Below are positions 8,997 through 17,595 of a stretch of DNA of 37,959 nucleotides, piece after piece. Below the pieces are notes generated by a model. It was not told the DNA's origin, searched no databases, and saw only the letters and a program-made list of their open reading frames with translations. The stretch covers positions 1 to 37,959 of the forward strand of contig NZ_CCXI01000153.1 of assembly GCF_000820705.1 (NCBI RefSeq). Reading direction: 5' to 3'. The stretch is from Clostridium polynesiense (GTDB taxonomy: Bacteria > Bacillota > Clostridia > Clostridiales > Clostridiaceae). The stretch's first letter is position 1, and every line of letters starts with the position of its first letter. The translations under genes were made by a program, and so were the position numbers.

Positions 8997-9515
8997 ATGC
9001 ACGATAAAAAACAAGTTCTTCACGATAAAAAACAAGTTCTTCACGATGAAAAAACAAATTTTTACAATAATAAGGAAGTTCTTTATAAAAATAAAAAAGT
9101 ACTGGCGTGGATTTTACTGCTTTCCTGGATGGCGGTGATTTTTATATTTTCTCACATGCCCGGTGAGATGTCTTCTGAAAAGAGCAGGTTTGTAGTAAGC
9201 CTTTTGTCTATTTTCGGATTAGATGTGAATGGACCCTTAGCTGATATGGCAAACTTTTTAGTGAGAAAGGGAGCCCATTTTACAGAGTATGCCATTTTGT
9301 TTATCCTTGCTTTTAACCTGATAAGATATTATTTTAAGCTCACTCCGGGGCTTATAATATCTCTGGCATTTGTATTTTTATATGCCTGCACCGATGAGTT
9401 ACATCAGATTTTTGTTCCCGGGAGAGCGGGGATGTTTAAAGATGTGCTTATTGATACCTCAGGAGGAGCCTTTGCTATGGCGGTAACCTATGCAGCTTCT
9501 AAATTAAAAAAATAA
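8997..9515 (+). CDS. VanZ-like membrane protein with a heptapeptide-repeat N-terminus
   Basis: Small membrane protein of the VanZ family (named for teicoplanin resistance; function in most bacteria unknown). Conserved VanZ motifs are KGAHFTEYAILF and TDELHQIFVPGRAGMFKDV, with about four transmembrane segments. ATG 8997 is chosen because AAGGGGGA lies 6 bases upstream. Residues 2-36 are five tandem 7-residue units (HDKKQVL, HDKKQVL, HDEKTNF, YNNKEVL, YKNKKVL) encoded by 21-bp repeats, just before the first membrane helix. This charged extension is not part of the usual family. The product is 172 residues. Confidence 0.85.
   Translation: MHDKKQVLHDKKQVLHDEKTNFYNNKEVLYKNKKVLAWILLLSWMAVIFIFSHMPGEMSSEKSRFVVSLLSIFGLDVNGPLADMANFLVRKGAHFTEYAILFILAFNLIRYYFKLTPGLIISLAFVFLYACTDELHQIFVPGRAGMFKDVLIDTSGGAFAMAVTYAASKLKK
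9000..9104 (+). repeat. Five 21-bp tandem repeats inside the VanZ-like gene
   Basis: The units start at 9000, 9021, 9042, 9063 and 9084. The first two are identical, the third is close, and the last two are degenerate. The gradient suggests recent duplication at the 5' end of the gene. The repeats keep frame. Confidence 0.9.
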
Positions 9516-9518
9516 GAC

Positions 9519-9575
9519 GGTGCCAGGCACGTGACAAGTGACAAACTTTTTGTCACTTGTCACGTGCCTGGCACC
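9519..9575. repeat. GGTGCCAGGCAC palindromic repeat copy 3 (perfect)
   Basis: The arms 9519-9543 and 9551-9575 are perfectly complementary over 25 bases around a 7-base loop. The palindrome sits between the convergent VanZ-like and DUF3592 genes and is flanked by short T/A runs on both sides, so it probably serves as a terminator for both. It begins 3 bases after the VanZ-like stop and ends 3 bases before the DUF3592 stop codon. Confidence 0.92.
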
Positions 9576-9578
9576 ATT

Positions 9579-10383
9579 TTACGAAGCAAATAACATAACG
9601 ACTAATCGGAGGCCTGCAGCTGCAAAAAGAATTCCCATAATTAAAAGCCAGTATACATCACCTTTTTCTCTTATTTCGCCGGTGGCTTTATCTCTGATTA
9701 ATTTCACTTTGTCGCCCACCCTTTTCCTGCAGGGACTTGCTGCCTATAGAACTTTTAACCCTCTTAACATAGATATCCTCTTTATATTCATACACAGGAT
9801 AGTAATATGTTCTCCTTCTACCGCTGGTGGAATATTCTTTTATAATTTCTACCACTATACCTTCTATAACCTCTATATCTTCACCTTTTTTAAATTTCAG
9901 GGAAGAATTTATCATTATTAAGCCGCTTCCGGTAAATAGCATAGCTGCAAGGAGTTCAGGAAGGCTGAAATCCTGAGAAAACCTGCCTATTAAAGCGAAA
10001 AGCAGCAATACTAAGCCTGCAAATAGTAGTAACCCTTCAATTTTACTTCTCTTAAACTTAGGATCGTCCTGCCAATAAAGCTTATCCTTACTGATGTGAT
10101 AATAGCAGCTTACAACCTCATAAGTTCTATAATCATACTTTTCCCTTGAGATATTTTTAGTTTTATCTTCACCTTGAAAATTAAATTTCACAATATAATC
10201 ATAGGAGGATTCCTTCCAATAGCCCTGAGAATCTATCTTTCTCACCGCATTACAGTCCACTATTTTTACATCTACGGATTTGCTGTTTCTTATAATTACC
10301 CCTTTGCATACTGTCATTAATAAATATGAAATTATTAAAATCCCACCAAAAATCGCAAAAATTATCCAAATTATCATAAGCAC
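9579..10383 (-). pseudogene. DUF3592-type membrane protein, frameshifted near its C-terminus
   Basis: Membrane protein with an N-terminal helix (IIWIIFAIFGGILIISYLLM), an extracytoplasmic beta-rich DUF3592-like part, two central helices (about residues 118-160) and a second beta-rich part. The reading frame that starts at 10383 ends at 9688 with an unnatural tail (GGRQSEINQR). Skipping one base near 9719-9721, in the GGG run, restores a sensible end: VGDKVKLIRDKATGEIR followed by a last helix (YWLLIMGILFAAAGLRLVV) and a stop at 9579-9581. KVGDKV is what DUF3592 proteins usually have at that place. Either a one-base mutation or a sequencing error. Confidence 0.75.
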
Positions 10384-10440
10384 CTCTAAAAGTCTATCAG
10401 TCGTTATTATTTATTATTATTTAAATTATAAAAAATTAAA

Positions 10441-10603
10441 CAAGTAGTTAAATTAGTATATAGCTTTCATATGGAACTATAGCAAGGAATTAAATCGATA
10501 TTATAGCACTCATAAGAAAATTATAATAAGTTAAATTGATATACAGTACTTATAAATAAATTATAACAAGCAGTCAAACTGAGTCATAGCCTTCATAATA
10601 AAG
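10441..10603 (+). repeat. Four degenerate ~42-bp tandem repeats
   Basis: Units start at about 10441, 10483, 10527 and 10567, with periods of 40-44 bases. The shared pattern is CAAG, then GTTAAAT, then GATATATAGCACTCATAA, then AAATTATAA. They fill most of the gap upstream of the glycosyltransferase. They are too similar to be chance but too degenerate and closely packed to be a CRISPR array (no conserved repeat with unique spacers). Function unknown. Confidence 0.6.
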
Positions 10604-10640
10604 TTTTTAAAATCAATTTTGCCATTAAATAATAAATTTG

Positions 10641-10668
10641 TTGAAATATGTAGATAAAATACTATAAT
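10641..10668 (+). promoter_or_regulatory. Promoter for the glycosyltransferase gene
   Basis: TTGAAA (10641-10646), a 16-base spacer and TATAAT (10663-10668): a good sigma-A type promoter about 90 bases before the TTG start. Confidence 0.65.
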
Positions 10669-10759
10669 AGGAATTAGAATCAAAATATAAATAAATTTTT
10701 AATATATTACATAATAATGTAAATGAAAAATATATTGTAAAAGATAAGGGGAGGAAGCT

Positions 10760-12085
10760 TTGAATAAAGAAGCATCCATTAAAGATAATATTTATATACC
10801 TGTAAAGTTAAAGTTTCAAATAGCATTTCTTCTATCAGTTATATGGGTTATATTTTCGGTATATTTATCCCAAAGCTGGATAAAAGACTTAGCTGAAGTA
10901 ACGAATGTTTTTACTTCTCTTTTTATAATTGGCGGTATTGCTTATGTTCCTGGATTTATAAACTGTTTTCTGCTTATAAGCGTCCTTCTGGATAAGCAGC
11001 CTGTTTTTAAGGAGGAAGATCCTTATGAGGAGGTTACTATATTAATAGCAGCCTATAATGAAGAAGACAGGATTTATGAAACCTTAAGCTATATAAAAAA
11101 ACAAGATTATAAGGGAAAAATAAGAACTTTAGTTATAAATAACAATTCCTCAGATAACACAAGAGGAGAGGCGGAAAGAGCCGGAAGAGAACTTGGTTTA
11201 GATGTGATATGTATAGATGAAAAAACTCCCGGAAAGTTTAATGCCCTTAATACAGGGCTTAAGGAGGTAAAAACTCCTTTATTTATAACCTTGGATGCGG
11301 ATACCCTCCTTCATTCAAAAGCAGTAAGGTACATAGTTTCCAGAGTAATAAGCGCTCCTCAGGACATTGGAGCGGTGGCAGGAAGCGTGCTGGTAAGAAA
11401 CAGCAGAGATAATCTTTTGGCAAGGCTTCAGAAATGGGATTATTTTTTAAGCATCATGTCCATAAAAAGAATTCAGGGATTATTTCAGGGAACCTTAGTA
11501 GCTCAGGGTGCCTTCAGTATCTATAAAGCGGAGCTTGTAAGAGAACTGGGAGGCTGGAGTGACAGCATAGGAGAAGACATAGTGCTTACCTGGAATATGC
11601 TTTTTAAAAACAACAAGGTATATTATGAGCCTATGGCTATAGCCTTTACTGATGTTCCCACAAAGTTTACTCATTTTGTGAAGCAGCGTTCCCGTTGGGC
11701 AAGAGGAATGATTGAAGGGCTAAGAGTGGTCAAGCCTTGGCAGATTCCCAATATGTATTATAAGTTTTTAACCAGTGTGAATCTTTTAATCCCTTATATG
11801 GATTTAAGTTACACTATATTCTTTATACCCGGATGCATTTTAGCCTTATTTGGAAGGTGTTACATAGTAGGTCCTTTAACCTTATTGGTACTTCCCTTTA
11901 CCCTTATCACCTTTTTAATATTGTTTTATCGACAAAAGCATTTTTTTGATATCCTCAATTTAAGGGTAAGAAAAAACAAAGCAGCCTTTGTGATATTTCT
12001 TTTAGGATATCAATTGATTATGTCACCAATTTCCCTTTGGGGTTATATGCAGGAGATTTTTAACATGAAAAGAGTTTGGAAATAA
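10760..12085 (+). CDS. Processive family-2 glycosyltransferase (membrane)
   Basis: GT2 enzyme of the poly-N-acetylglucosamine/hyaluronan/cellulose synthase type. It has two N-terminal membrane helices (about 20-38 and 50-77) and a cytosolic catalytic domain with AAYNEEDR (98-105), the DxD-like DAD (179-181), GED (271-273, catalytic base) and the QxxRW-type QRSRW (309-313). Two or three membrane segments follow at about 335-430. Together these mark inverting, processive polysaccharide synthesis at the membrane. The start is TTG with AGGGGAGG 6-8 bases upstream; 441 residues. It stands alone with its own promoter and terminator, without visible export or modifying partners, so the product sugar cannot be named. 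Confidence 0.88.
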   Translation: MNKEASIKDNIYIPVKLKFQIAFLLSVIWVIFSVYLSQSWIKDLAEVTNVFTSLFIIGGIAYVPGFINCFLLISVLLDKQPVFKEEDPYEEVTILIAAYNEEDRIYETLSYIKKQDYKGKIRTLVINNNSSDNTRGEAERAGRELGLDVICIDEKTPGKFNALNTGLKEVKTPLFITLDADTLLHSKAVRYIVSRVISAPQDIGAVAGSVLVRNSRDNLLARLQKWDYFLSIMSIKRIQGLFQGTLVAQGAFSIYKAELVRELGGWSDSIGEDIVLTWNMLFKNNKVYYEPMAIAFTDVPTKFTHFVKQRSRWARGMIEGLRVVKPWQIPNMYYKFLTSVNLLIPYMDLSYTIFFIPGCILALFGRCYIVGPLTLLVLPFTLITFLILFYRQKHFFDILNLRVRKNKAAFVIFLLGYQLIMSPISLWGYMQEIFNMKRVWK

Positions 12086-12091
12086 TACATA

Positions 12092-12133
12092 AAAAGACAC
12101 AGCAGTGATTTTTAAATTACCGCTGTGTCTTTT
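12092..12133 (+). terminator. Intrinsic terminator after the glycosyltransferase
   Basis: AAAAGACACAGC (12092-12103) pairs with GCTGTGTCTTTT (12122-12133), with a loop rich in T and A. Confidence 0.8.
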
Positions 12134-12170
12134 ATATATACAGAGAAAATCTAATATGTAATATTTTATA

Positions 12171-12195
12171 CTGTGATTTCAATCACAGTTTTTTT
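12171..12195 (+). promoter_or_regulatory. CRP/FNR-like palindrome upstream of DUF1858/DUF438
   Basis: CTGTGATT-TC-AATCACAG (12171-12188) contains TGTGA-N6-TCACA, the classic CRP/FNR-family half-sites, and is followed by seven T. It could be an operator for a CRP/FNR-family (for example redox or nitric-oxide sensing) regulator controlling the DUF1858/DUF438 pair downstream, or a short intrinsic terminator. The sequence alone does not decide. Confidence 0.45.
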
Positions 12196-12339
12196 GTTTA
12201 CTAATTAATAAAATTATTTATATAAGAAGGAAAGTTTTAATAGATATTAATAAGAGAATTAATGAGGGTGTTTAGAAGTTGTGACAAATCAATAATCCTG
12301 TTAAGCAGCTATGAAAAATTAATTTCCGGGAGGTTTATT

Positions 12340-12573
12340 ATGAAGGAAGCTTATGCTATAGATTTTAATAAAAGTGTTTATGAGCTATGCAGGGAAAATC
12401 CCAGGATATCAGAAATGTTGCAGAATCTGGGCTTTAAGGATATAACAAAGACTGGGATGATGGAAACTGCCGGAAGGATAATGACAATACCAAAGGGTGC
12501 GGCTATGAAAAAAATCAGCTTGGATTATATAAAAGATGAATTTATTAAAGAAGGATATGAAATTGTAGAATAG
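12340..12573 (+). CDS. DUF1858 domain protein
   Basis: Small protein of 77 residues with the DUF1858 fold (also the N-terminal domain of some hybrid-cluster or hemerythrin-linked proteins): SVYELCRENPRISEMLQNLG then GFKDI. ATG 12340 is chosen because GGGAGG lies 6 bases before it; the frame is open from ATG 12262, but no ribosome site supports that. It is followed after 10 bases by the DUF438 gene, whose AGGAGG overlaps the stop. Such pairs are linked to iron or nitrosative stress in anaerobes; that role here is inferred. Confidence 0.85.
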   Translation: MKEAYAIDFNKSVYELCRENPRISEMLQNLGFKDITKTGMMETAGRIMTIPKGAAMKKISLDYIKDEFIKEGYEIVE

Positions 12574-12583
12574 GAGGATTTTT

Positions 12584-13792
12584 ATGAGCGAGCTTATTAA
12601 TAACAGCGAAGTGAGAAAACAGGCTATAAAGGATATTTTAAAAAAGCTGCATGAAGGAAAAAGTCTTGAGGAGGTTAAGGAGGATTTCAACAAAGCCTTT
12701 TCCAAGGTGTCTGCTTCAGAGATTTCAGAAGCAGAGCAGGCTCTTATAAAGGAAGGAATGGAGGTTTCTGAAATTCAAAAGCTATGTGATGTACATGCTG
12801 CTGTATTTAAAGGATCTGTTTTAGAAATCCATAAACCTAAGGATGTTTCAGAGGTTCCGGGACATCCTGCCAATATGTTAAAGCTTGAGAACAGAGAAAT
12901 AGAAAGGATACTTGAAAATAGGCTGAAGCCTAAAAAGGAAAGTAATCTCAGTGAATCCGATATGCAGGATTTAAAGGGCGCTTTGGAGGAGTTAGGAAAA
13001 ATTCATATTCATTATTTAAAGAAGGAAAATCTCATATTCCCTATCATGGAGAAAAAGGGTATAGAAGCCCCTCCTAAGGTAATGTGGGCAGTGGATGATG
13101 AGATACGAGCTCTCATAAAGGACTTAAAGCTTAAGCTTCAGGGGAAAACTGAGGATTTAAATATTTATAAAGAAAAGCTAACAGTGCTTTATGATAAAAT
13201 CAATGAGATGATATTTAAAGAGGAAAATATACTTCTTCCTATGATAATAGAAAGCTTTTCTCAAGGGGATTGGAAAGCCATACATGAAGAAAGCAGGGAA
13301 ATTGGCTTTATAGCTGAAAACATCCCTGAGTGGAAGCCTTCTCTCCAATTAGGCAGTAAGTCTCAGGAAGAAAAAAAGGAGACAAAGGGAATAATCTCCC
13401 TGCCTACAGGAAACTTCACCCTTAAGGAGCTTACAGCGGTATTAAATACCCTCCCCTTTGATATAACTTTTGTGGATAAGGAGGATACTGTAAGATATTT
13501 CTCAGAGGGCAAAGAGAGGATATTTACAAGAACCAAGGCTGCTATAGGAAGAAAGGTAGTTAACTGCCACCCTCCTGCCAGCGTTCACATAGTGGAGCAG
13601 ATAGTAGAGGATTTAAGGACCGGAAGAAAAGATAATGAGGACTTTTGGATAAACCTTGGAAGTAAATTTGCTCTGATAAGATACTTTGCAGTAAGAGACG
13701 AAATGGGAGAATTCCTTGGTGTGCTGGAGGTAAGCCAGGATATAAAACCCATTCAGGAAATCACCGGAGAAAAGAGACTTGCCTCCAGATAA
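12584..13792 (+). CDS. DUF438 / hemerythrin-like / PAS domain protein
   Basis: Cytosolic protein of 402 residues in three parts. An N-terminal DUF438 domain covers about residues 1-75. A hemerythrin-like four-helix region covers about 95-245, with histidines and glutamates suited to a di-iron site (ELGKIHIHYLKKENLIFP, FKEENILLP). A C-terminal PAS domain covers about 275-395 (LPFDITFVDKEDTVRYF, GRKVVNCHPPASVH, GEFLGVLEVSQDI). It probably senses or repairs damage by oxygen or nitric oxide together with the upstream DUF1858 protein. AGGAGG precedes the ATG. A terminator follows about 70 bases downstream. Confidence 0.9.
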   Translation: MSELINNSEVRKQAIKDILKKLHEGKSLEEVKEDFNKAFSKVSASEISEAEQALIKEGMEVSEIQKLCDVHAAVFKGSVLEIHKPKDVSEVPGHPANMLKLENREIERILENRLKPKKESNLSESDMQDLKGALEELGKIHIHYLKKENLIFPIMEKKGIEAPPKVMWAVDDEIRALIKDLKLKLQGKTEDLNIYKEKLTVLYDKINEMIFKEENILLPMIIESFSQGDWKAIHEESREIGFIAENIPEWKPSLQLGSKSQEEKKETKGIISLPTGNFTLKELTAVLNTLPFDITFVDKEDTVRYFSEGKERIFTRTKAAIGRKVVNCHPPASVHIVEQIVEDLRTGRKDNEDFWINLGSKFALIRYFAVRDEMGEFLGVLEVSQDIKPIQEITGEKRLASR

Positions 13793-13861
13793 TATTTTAT
13801 AAGTAATAAATTATAAACTAAGGAAGGATGCTTCATTCAGTCTGTAATAAAATTATAAAGG

Positions 13862-13891
13862 AAAGCAGCTTCAGAAATGGGGCTGCTTTTG
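13862..13891 (+). terminator. Intrinsic terminator after DUF438
   Basis: AAAGCAGC (13862-13869) pairs with GCTGCTTT (13882-13889), followed by a short T-rich tract. Confidence 0.65.
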
Positions 13892-13927
13892 TTGTATCTT
13901 AATTATTTCAAACAACTATCCTATTTA

Positions 13928-13956
13928 TTGTACAGTGAAATTTTCTGTGTTATGAT
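13928..13956 (+). promoter_or_regulatory. Promoter for the WYL regulator
   Basis: TTGTAC (13928-13933), 17-base spacer, TATGAT (13951-13956), about 45 bases before the WYL gene. Confidence 0.6.
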
Positions 13957-14000
13957 TTAATTGTAGGTAATTATTTGTAATTAAGGCGGTGAAAGGAAAA

Positions 14001-14987
14001 GTGGCTAAAGGATCTAATCAAAAGCTTAAGCTTCTTTATTTAATGAAAATTCTTATGGAAAATACCGATGAAAATAATCCCATGACCGTCAATGACATGA
14101 TTTCAGGTCTTCATGGTTATGGGATACAGGCAGAAAGAAAATCTATATATGATGATTTAGAGGCTTTAAAAATTTACGGTATAGACATAGCCTCAAGAAA
14201 ATCAAAGACTACAGGGTATTTTGTGGCAGAGAGAACCTTTGAGCTTCCGGAATTAAAGCTCTTAGTTGACTCAGTGCAGTGTTCCAAATTTATAACCCAT
14301 AAAAAAAGTCATGAGCTAATAAAAAAGATAGAAAGCCTCGCAAGCAGATATGAAGCTATGTCCCTTCAGCGGCAGGTGTATGTGGCAAACAGGGTTAAGG
14401 CTATAAATGAAAGCATTTATTACAATGTTGACAGGCTCCATACCGCTATAGCTGAAAATAAGCAGGTAACCTTTAAATACTTTGATTATAACCTCCGTAA
14501 AGAAAAGGTTTACAGAAAAAAGGGAGGATTATATACCGTAAGCCCTTATGCCCTTTCCTGGGATGATGAAAACTACTATCTTATAACCTATTCCTCTAAA
14601 TATAAGGATTTCACCCACTACAGGGTAGACAGAATGTCCCATATTGAATTGACAGATGTTTTGAGAGAGCCCCTGGAGGATATGGAGGATTTTAACGTTG
14701 CTGAATATTCCAAAAAGGTCTTTAGTATGTTCGGAGGAGAAGAGGTTAAGGTCAAGCTTAAGATGGATAACTCCCTTATAAATTCTGTAATAGACAGGTT
14801 TGGAAAGGATATTATGCTTCAAAAGATGGATGAAAGCAGCTTTTACACTTGGGTAAATGTAGCTGTAAGCTCTGCATTTTTTGCCTGGATATCGCAATTT
14901 GGATCTAAGGCAAAGATTATTTCTCCTGAAAACGTAGTGGAGGATTATAAAGGATTCATAATAGAAATAATACAGCAGTATGAATAG
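14001..14987 (+). CDS. WYL-domain transcriptional regulator
   Basis: DNA-binding regulator of 328 residues. A winged helix lies at about residues 10-70 (MTVNDMISGLHGYGIQ, then RKSIYDDLEALKIYGI) and a WYL domain at about 130-225. Its GLYTVSPYALSWDDENYYL is the family W-Y-L strand, with a basic FTHYRVDRM after it. The C-terminal extension is typical (WCX). WYL domains sense nucleic acids or nucleotides and often control DNA-damage or defence genes. Start GTG 14001 is preferred because AAGGCGGTGA (near-consensus AAGGAGGTGA) lies 8 bases upstream. It may be co-transcribed with the DUF4139 gene 63 bases downstream. Target unknown. Confidence 0.88.
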   Translation: MAKGSNQKLKLLYLMKILMENTDENNPMTVNDMISGLHGYGIQAERKSIYDDLEALKIYGIDIASRKSKTTGYFVAERTFELPELKLLVDSVQCSKFITHKKSHELIKKIESLASRYEAMSLQRQVYVANRVKAINESIYYNVDRLHTAIAENKQVTFKYFDYNLRKEKVYRKKGGLYTVSPYALSWDDENYYLITYSSKYKDFTHYRVDRMSHIELTDVLREPLEDMEDFNVAEYSKKVFSMFGGEEVKVKLKMDNSLINSVIDRFGKDIMLQKMDESSFYTWVNVAVSSAFFAWISQFGSKAKIISPENVVEDYKGFIIEIIQQYE

Positions 14988-15050
14988 CACTGTCCGTTTT
15001 ATAGTACATACACTTTGGTAAAATGAATATAAACGGAGGTGTAATAGTAT

Positions 15051-16349
15051 ATGAGAAAAATATCAAATTCAAAGGACACTAAGGATATTGCATTAACTAT
15101 TTACAACGGCGGATTTGGAGCGGTTAAGGAAACAAGAAAGATAAACCTTACAGGAAGGGAAAAAGAGGTTTTATTTACCGATGTGGCTCAAAAAATTGAA
15201 ACGGATTCTCTTTTAGTAGAGGGTCTCAGCATCATAGAGTTTAATTATGATTACGACTTGGTAAACAGAGAAAAGCTCCTTGGAAAATATGTAGACAAAG
15301 AAGTTTTTCTAAAAGACAGAGAAACCGGAGAAAAGAAAAGCTGCCGTCTTTTATCTGTAGAGGAGGGGGGCAGAGCGGTACTGGAGGACAATGAATCCAA
15401 GGAAATATATATTGATACCTCAGGGGAAATAGTGCTTCCATCACTTCCCTCCGGGCTTATAGTAAAGCCTGCACTCATATGGAAGATAGAGGAGTCAAAG
15501 GCTGAAGAGGTTGGTGTTTCTTATCTTACAGAAGGATTTAACTGGAGCGTCAATTATGTAGTGGAAATGCTAAAGGAAACCTTAAACATAGCCGGTTGGG
15601 CAGAAATTGAAAACCAAAGCGGAATGACCTTTGAAAATGCCAGGGTTAAACTTATTGCAGGAGAAGTAAACCGTGCTGAGGAGCTTCAGGATATGGATTA
15701 TTTAAGGGTATATGCTCCGGCTCCGGAGCCTCAGGCAGAAGAAAAGGAATTCTTTGATTACCACATGTACACTCTTAATAATCTTACCACCCTTAAGGAT
15801 AATCAAAATAAGCAAATCAACATATTAAAGGGTGAAGGAGTTCCTTATAAACAGTATTACAAGCTTAACTTCCACGAAGAAAAAGCTGACATAATAGTTG
15901 CCTTTGAAAACGCTAAAGAAGGAGGCTTAGGGATACCTATGCCTAAAGGTAAAATAAAGCTTTATAAGACAGATGAAGCTGATAACTCACTGGAGTTCAT
16001 AGGAGAGGACAAAATAGATCACACCTCAAAAAATGAAGAAATAGAGCTGGTTATGGGTAAAGCATTTGACATTGCCTTTGATTATGAAGAAACGGACAGA
16101 GAAAAGAAGGACGGATACGAATACTATAAATATGAATACAACATAAGAAATCATAAAAGTGAAGCTGCCCAAATATACTTTGACCACACCATTTGGGGAG
16201 TTTGGGACATGGTCTACTCCACCCATGAATACAGCAAAAAATCCTCAAGCCTCATTGAATTTATGGTAGAGGTACCTGCAGGGGAATCAGTGACAGTGGA
16301 GTTTGAGTATAAGATTAACAGGAGGAAGGAGCATATAATAAGAAGCTAA
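15051..16349 (+). CDS. DUF4139 domain protein
   Basis: 432-residue protein without signal peptide or membrane helix. The N-terminal part (LTIYNGGFGAVKETRKI) and the central YLTEGFNWSVNYVVEM, IAGWAEIENQSGMTFENARV and KLIAGEVNR stretches are those of DUF4139 proteins, which are beta-rich and of unknown function. The C-terminal half has family-like KYEYNIRNHKSEAAQIYFDH. ATG follows CGGAGGTG. The role is not known; it is next to the WYL regulator but nothing in the sequence proves a link. Confidence 0.8.
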   Translation: MRKISNSKDTKDIALTIYNGGFGAVKETRKINLTGREKEVLFTDVAQKIETDSLLVEGLSIIEFNYDYDLVNREKLLGKYVDKEVFLKDRETGEKKSCRLLSVEEGGRAVLEDNESKEIYIDTSGEIVLPSLPSGLIVKPALIWKIEESKAEEVGVSYLTEGFNWSVNYVVEMLKETLNIAGWAEIENQSGMTFENARVKLIAGEVNRAEELQDMDYLRVYAPAPEPQAEEKEFFDYHMYTLNNLTTLKDNQNKQINILKGEGVPYKQYYKLNFHEEKADIIVAFENAKEGGLGIPMPKGKIKLYKTDEADNSLEFIGEDKIDHTSKNEEIELVMGKAFDIAFDYEETDREKKDGYEYYKYEYNIRNHKSEAAQIYFDHTIWGVWDMVYSTHEYSKKSSSLIEFMVEVPAGESVTVEFEYKINRRKEHIIRS

Positions 16350-16450
16350 GGCACAGGATTGACGGGAGTAATAAATGCTGAAATCCAGCAATAAAGGCAA
16401 AAATTCGAAGAGAGAGTGTGTAATAAAAAGTTAGGATATAAAGGGGAGGG

Positions 16451-17506
16451 ATGGGAATAAAAAGAGATAATATGCATTTTTCCGGCTGCCTTTTAGGAGG
16501 AGCGGTGGGAGATGCCTTAGGCTACAGCATTGAATTCATGAGCATGGAGGAAATAAAAAGAGTTTACGGAAATCAGGGCTTAAGAGAGCTAATCCTTGAT
16601 GAATCTTATGGTAAAGCTTTAGTATAAGATGATACTCAAATGACCTTATTTACCGCAGAGGGGATATTAAGAGCACAAACCAGAGGAATGAGTAAAGGAA
16701 TATGCGACGAAAAATCCGTGGTAAGAATGTCCTATCTTAGATGGCTCTACACTCAGGATTATGGCAAGATGAAAGGCTTAGATTGGATTTATGACGGTTA
16801 TCTTTTATCTGTACCGGAGCTCTTTGCTTCAAGGGCACCGGGCAGAACCTGCCTTTCAGCATTATTATCAGAGGAAATGGGAACTATGGAGAAGCCTTTA
16901 AATGACAGCAAGGGCTGTGGAGGAGTTATGAGGATGGCTCCTGCAGGTCTCTTTTATCCTAAGGGACAGGCCTTTCATCGTGGTATGGAATTTGCAGCCC
17001 TTACCCACAGCCATCACACAGGCTACATTGCTTCCGGAGCCTTCGCCTATATAATAGCGGCAATCATAGAAGGAGCTTCCATTGAAGAAGCGGTGGCAGA
17101 AGTATCAGAGGAGCTTAAAAAGTATAAGAATCATGAAGAAACCCTGGAAGCATTAAATAAAGCAGTAGAAGCTTCAAAAGGAGACCTTCCTGCAGAGGAG
17201 GCTATCCCTCTTTTAGGAGAAGGCTGGATAGCAGAGGAAGCTCTATCTATAGCAGTGTACTGTGCCCTTAAATATAAGGATAACTTTAAAGAAGGGGTAA
17301 TAGCTTCCGTAAACCACAGCGGAGACAGCGACAGCACCGGAGCCATCACAGGAAACATCCTTGGAGCAGCATTAGGCAAAGAAGCTATCCCAAGGGAATG
17401 GATAGAAGGGGTAGAACTTAGAGAGGTTATAGAGAAAATAGCAGAGGATTTGCTTAAGGGGTATGAGGAAGGGAAAGAGTGGTGGAGGAGATATCCGGGA
17501 TATTAA
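16451..17506 (+). pseudogene. ADP-ribosylglycohydrolase with an in-frame TAA
   Basis: ADP-ribosylglycohydrolase (DraG/ARH type, removes ADP-ribose from proteins or metabolites using two Mg ions). The start ATG 16451 follows AAGGGGAGGG and the first part contains [18 protein letters not shown]. Codon 59 (16625-16627) is TAA, directly before the metal-binding DDTQMT. The frame then continues without a break to 17506, including HSGDSDSTGAITGNILGAA, the second metal site. The expected residue at codon 59 is S or T, so a single base change explains it. An internal restart at ATG 16640 would make a 288-residue protein lacking part of the metal site. Probably inactive, unless the TAA is a sequencing error. 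Confidence 0.88.
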
Positions 17507-17530
17507 AGAAAGATAAGTAAAAAACATATA

Positions 17531-17561
17531 TTGAATGTGCTTTATCCTAAAGTGATATACT
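17531..17561 (+). promoter_or_regulatory. Weak promoter before the HIT gene
   Basis: TTGAAT (17531-17536) and TATACT (17556-17561) with a 19-base spacer, about 35 bases before the HIT start. Spacing is longer than ideal. Confidence 0.35.
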
Positions 17562-17595
17562 ATTTATATATAGATTATTAACAGGAGGAGCTTAA

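Noticed and set aside
10441-10603. CRISPR array
   Set aside because: The units are degenerate over their full length, with no exact repeat separated by unique spacers, and no cas genes are near.
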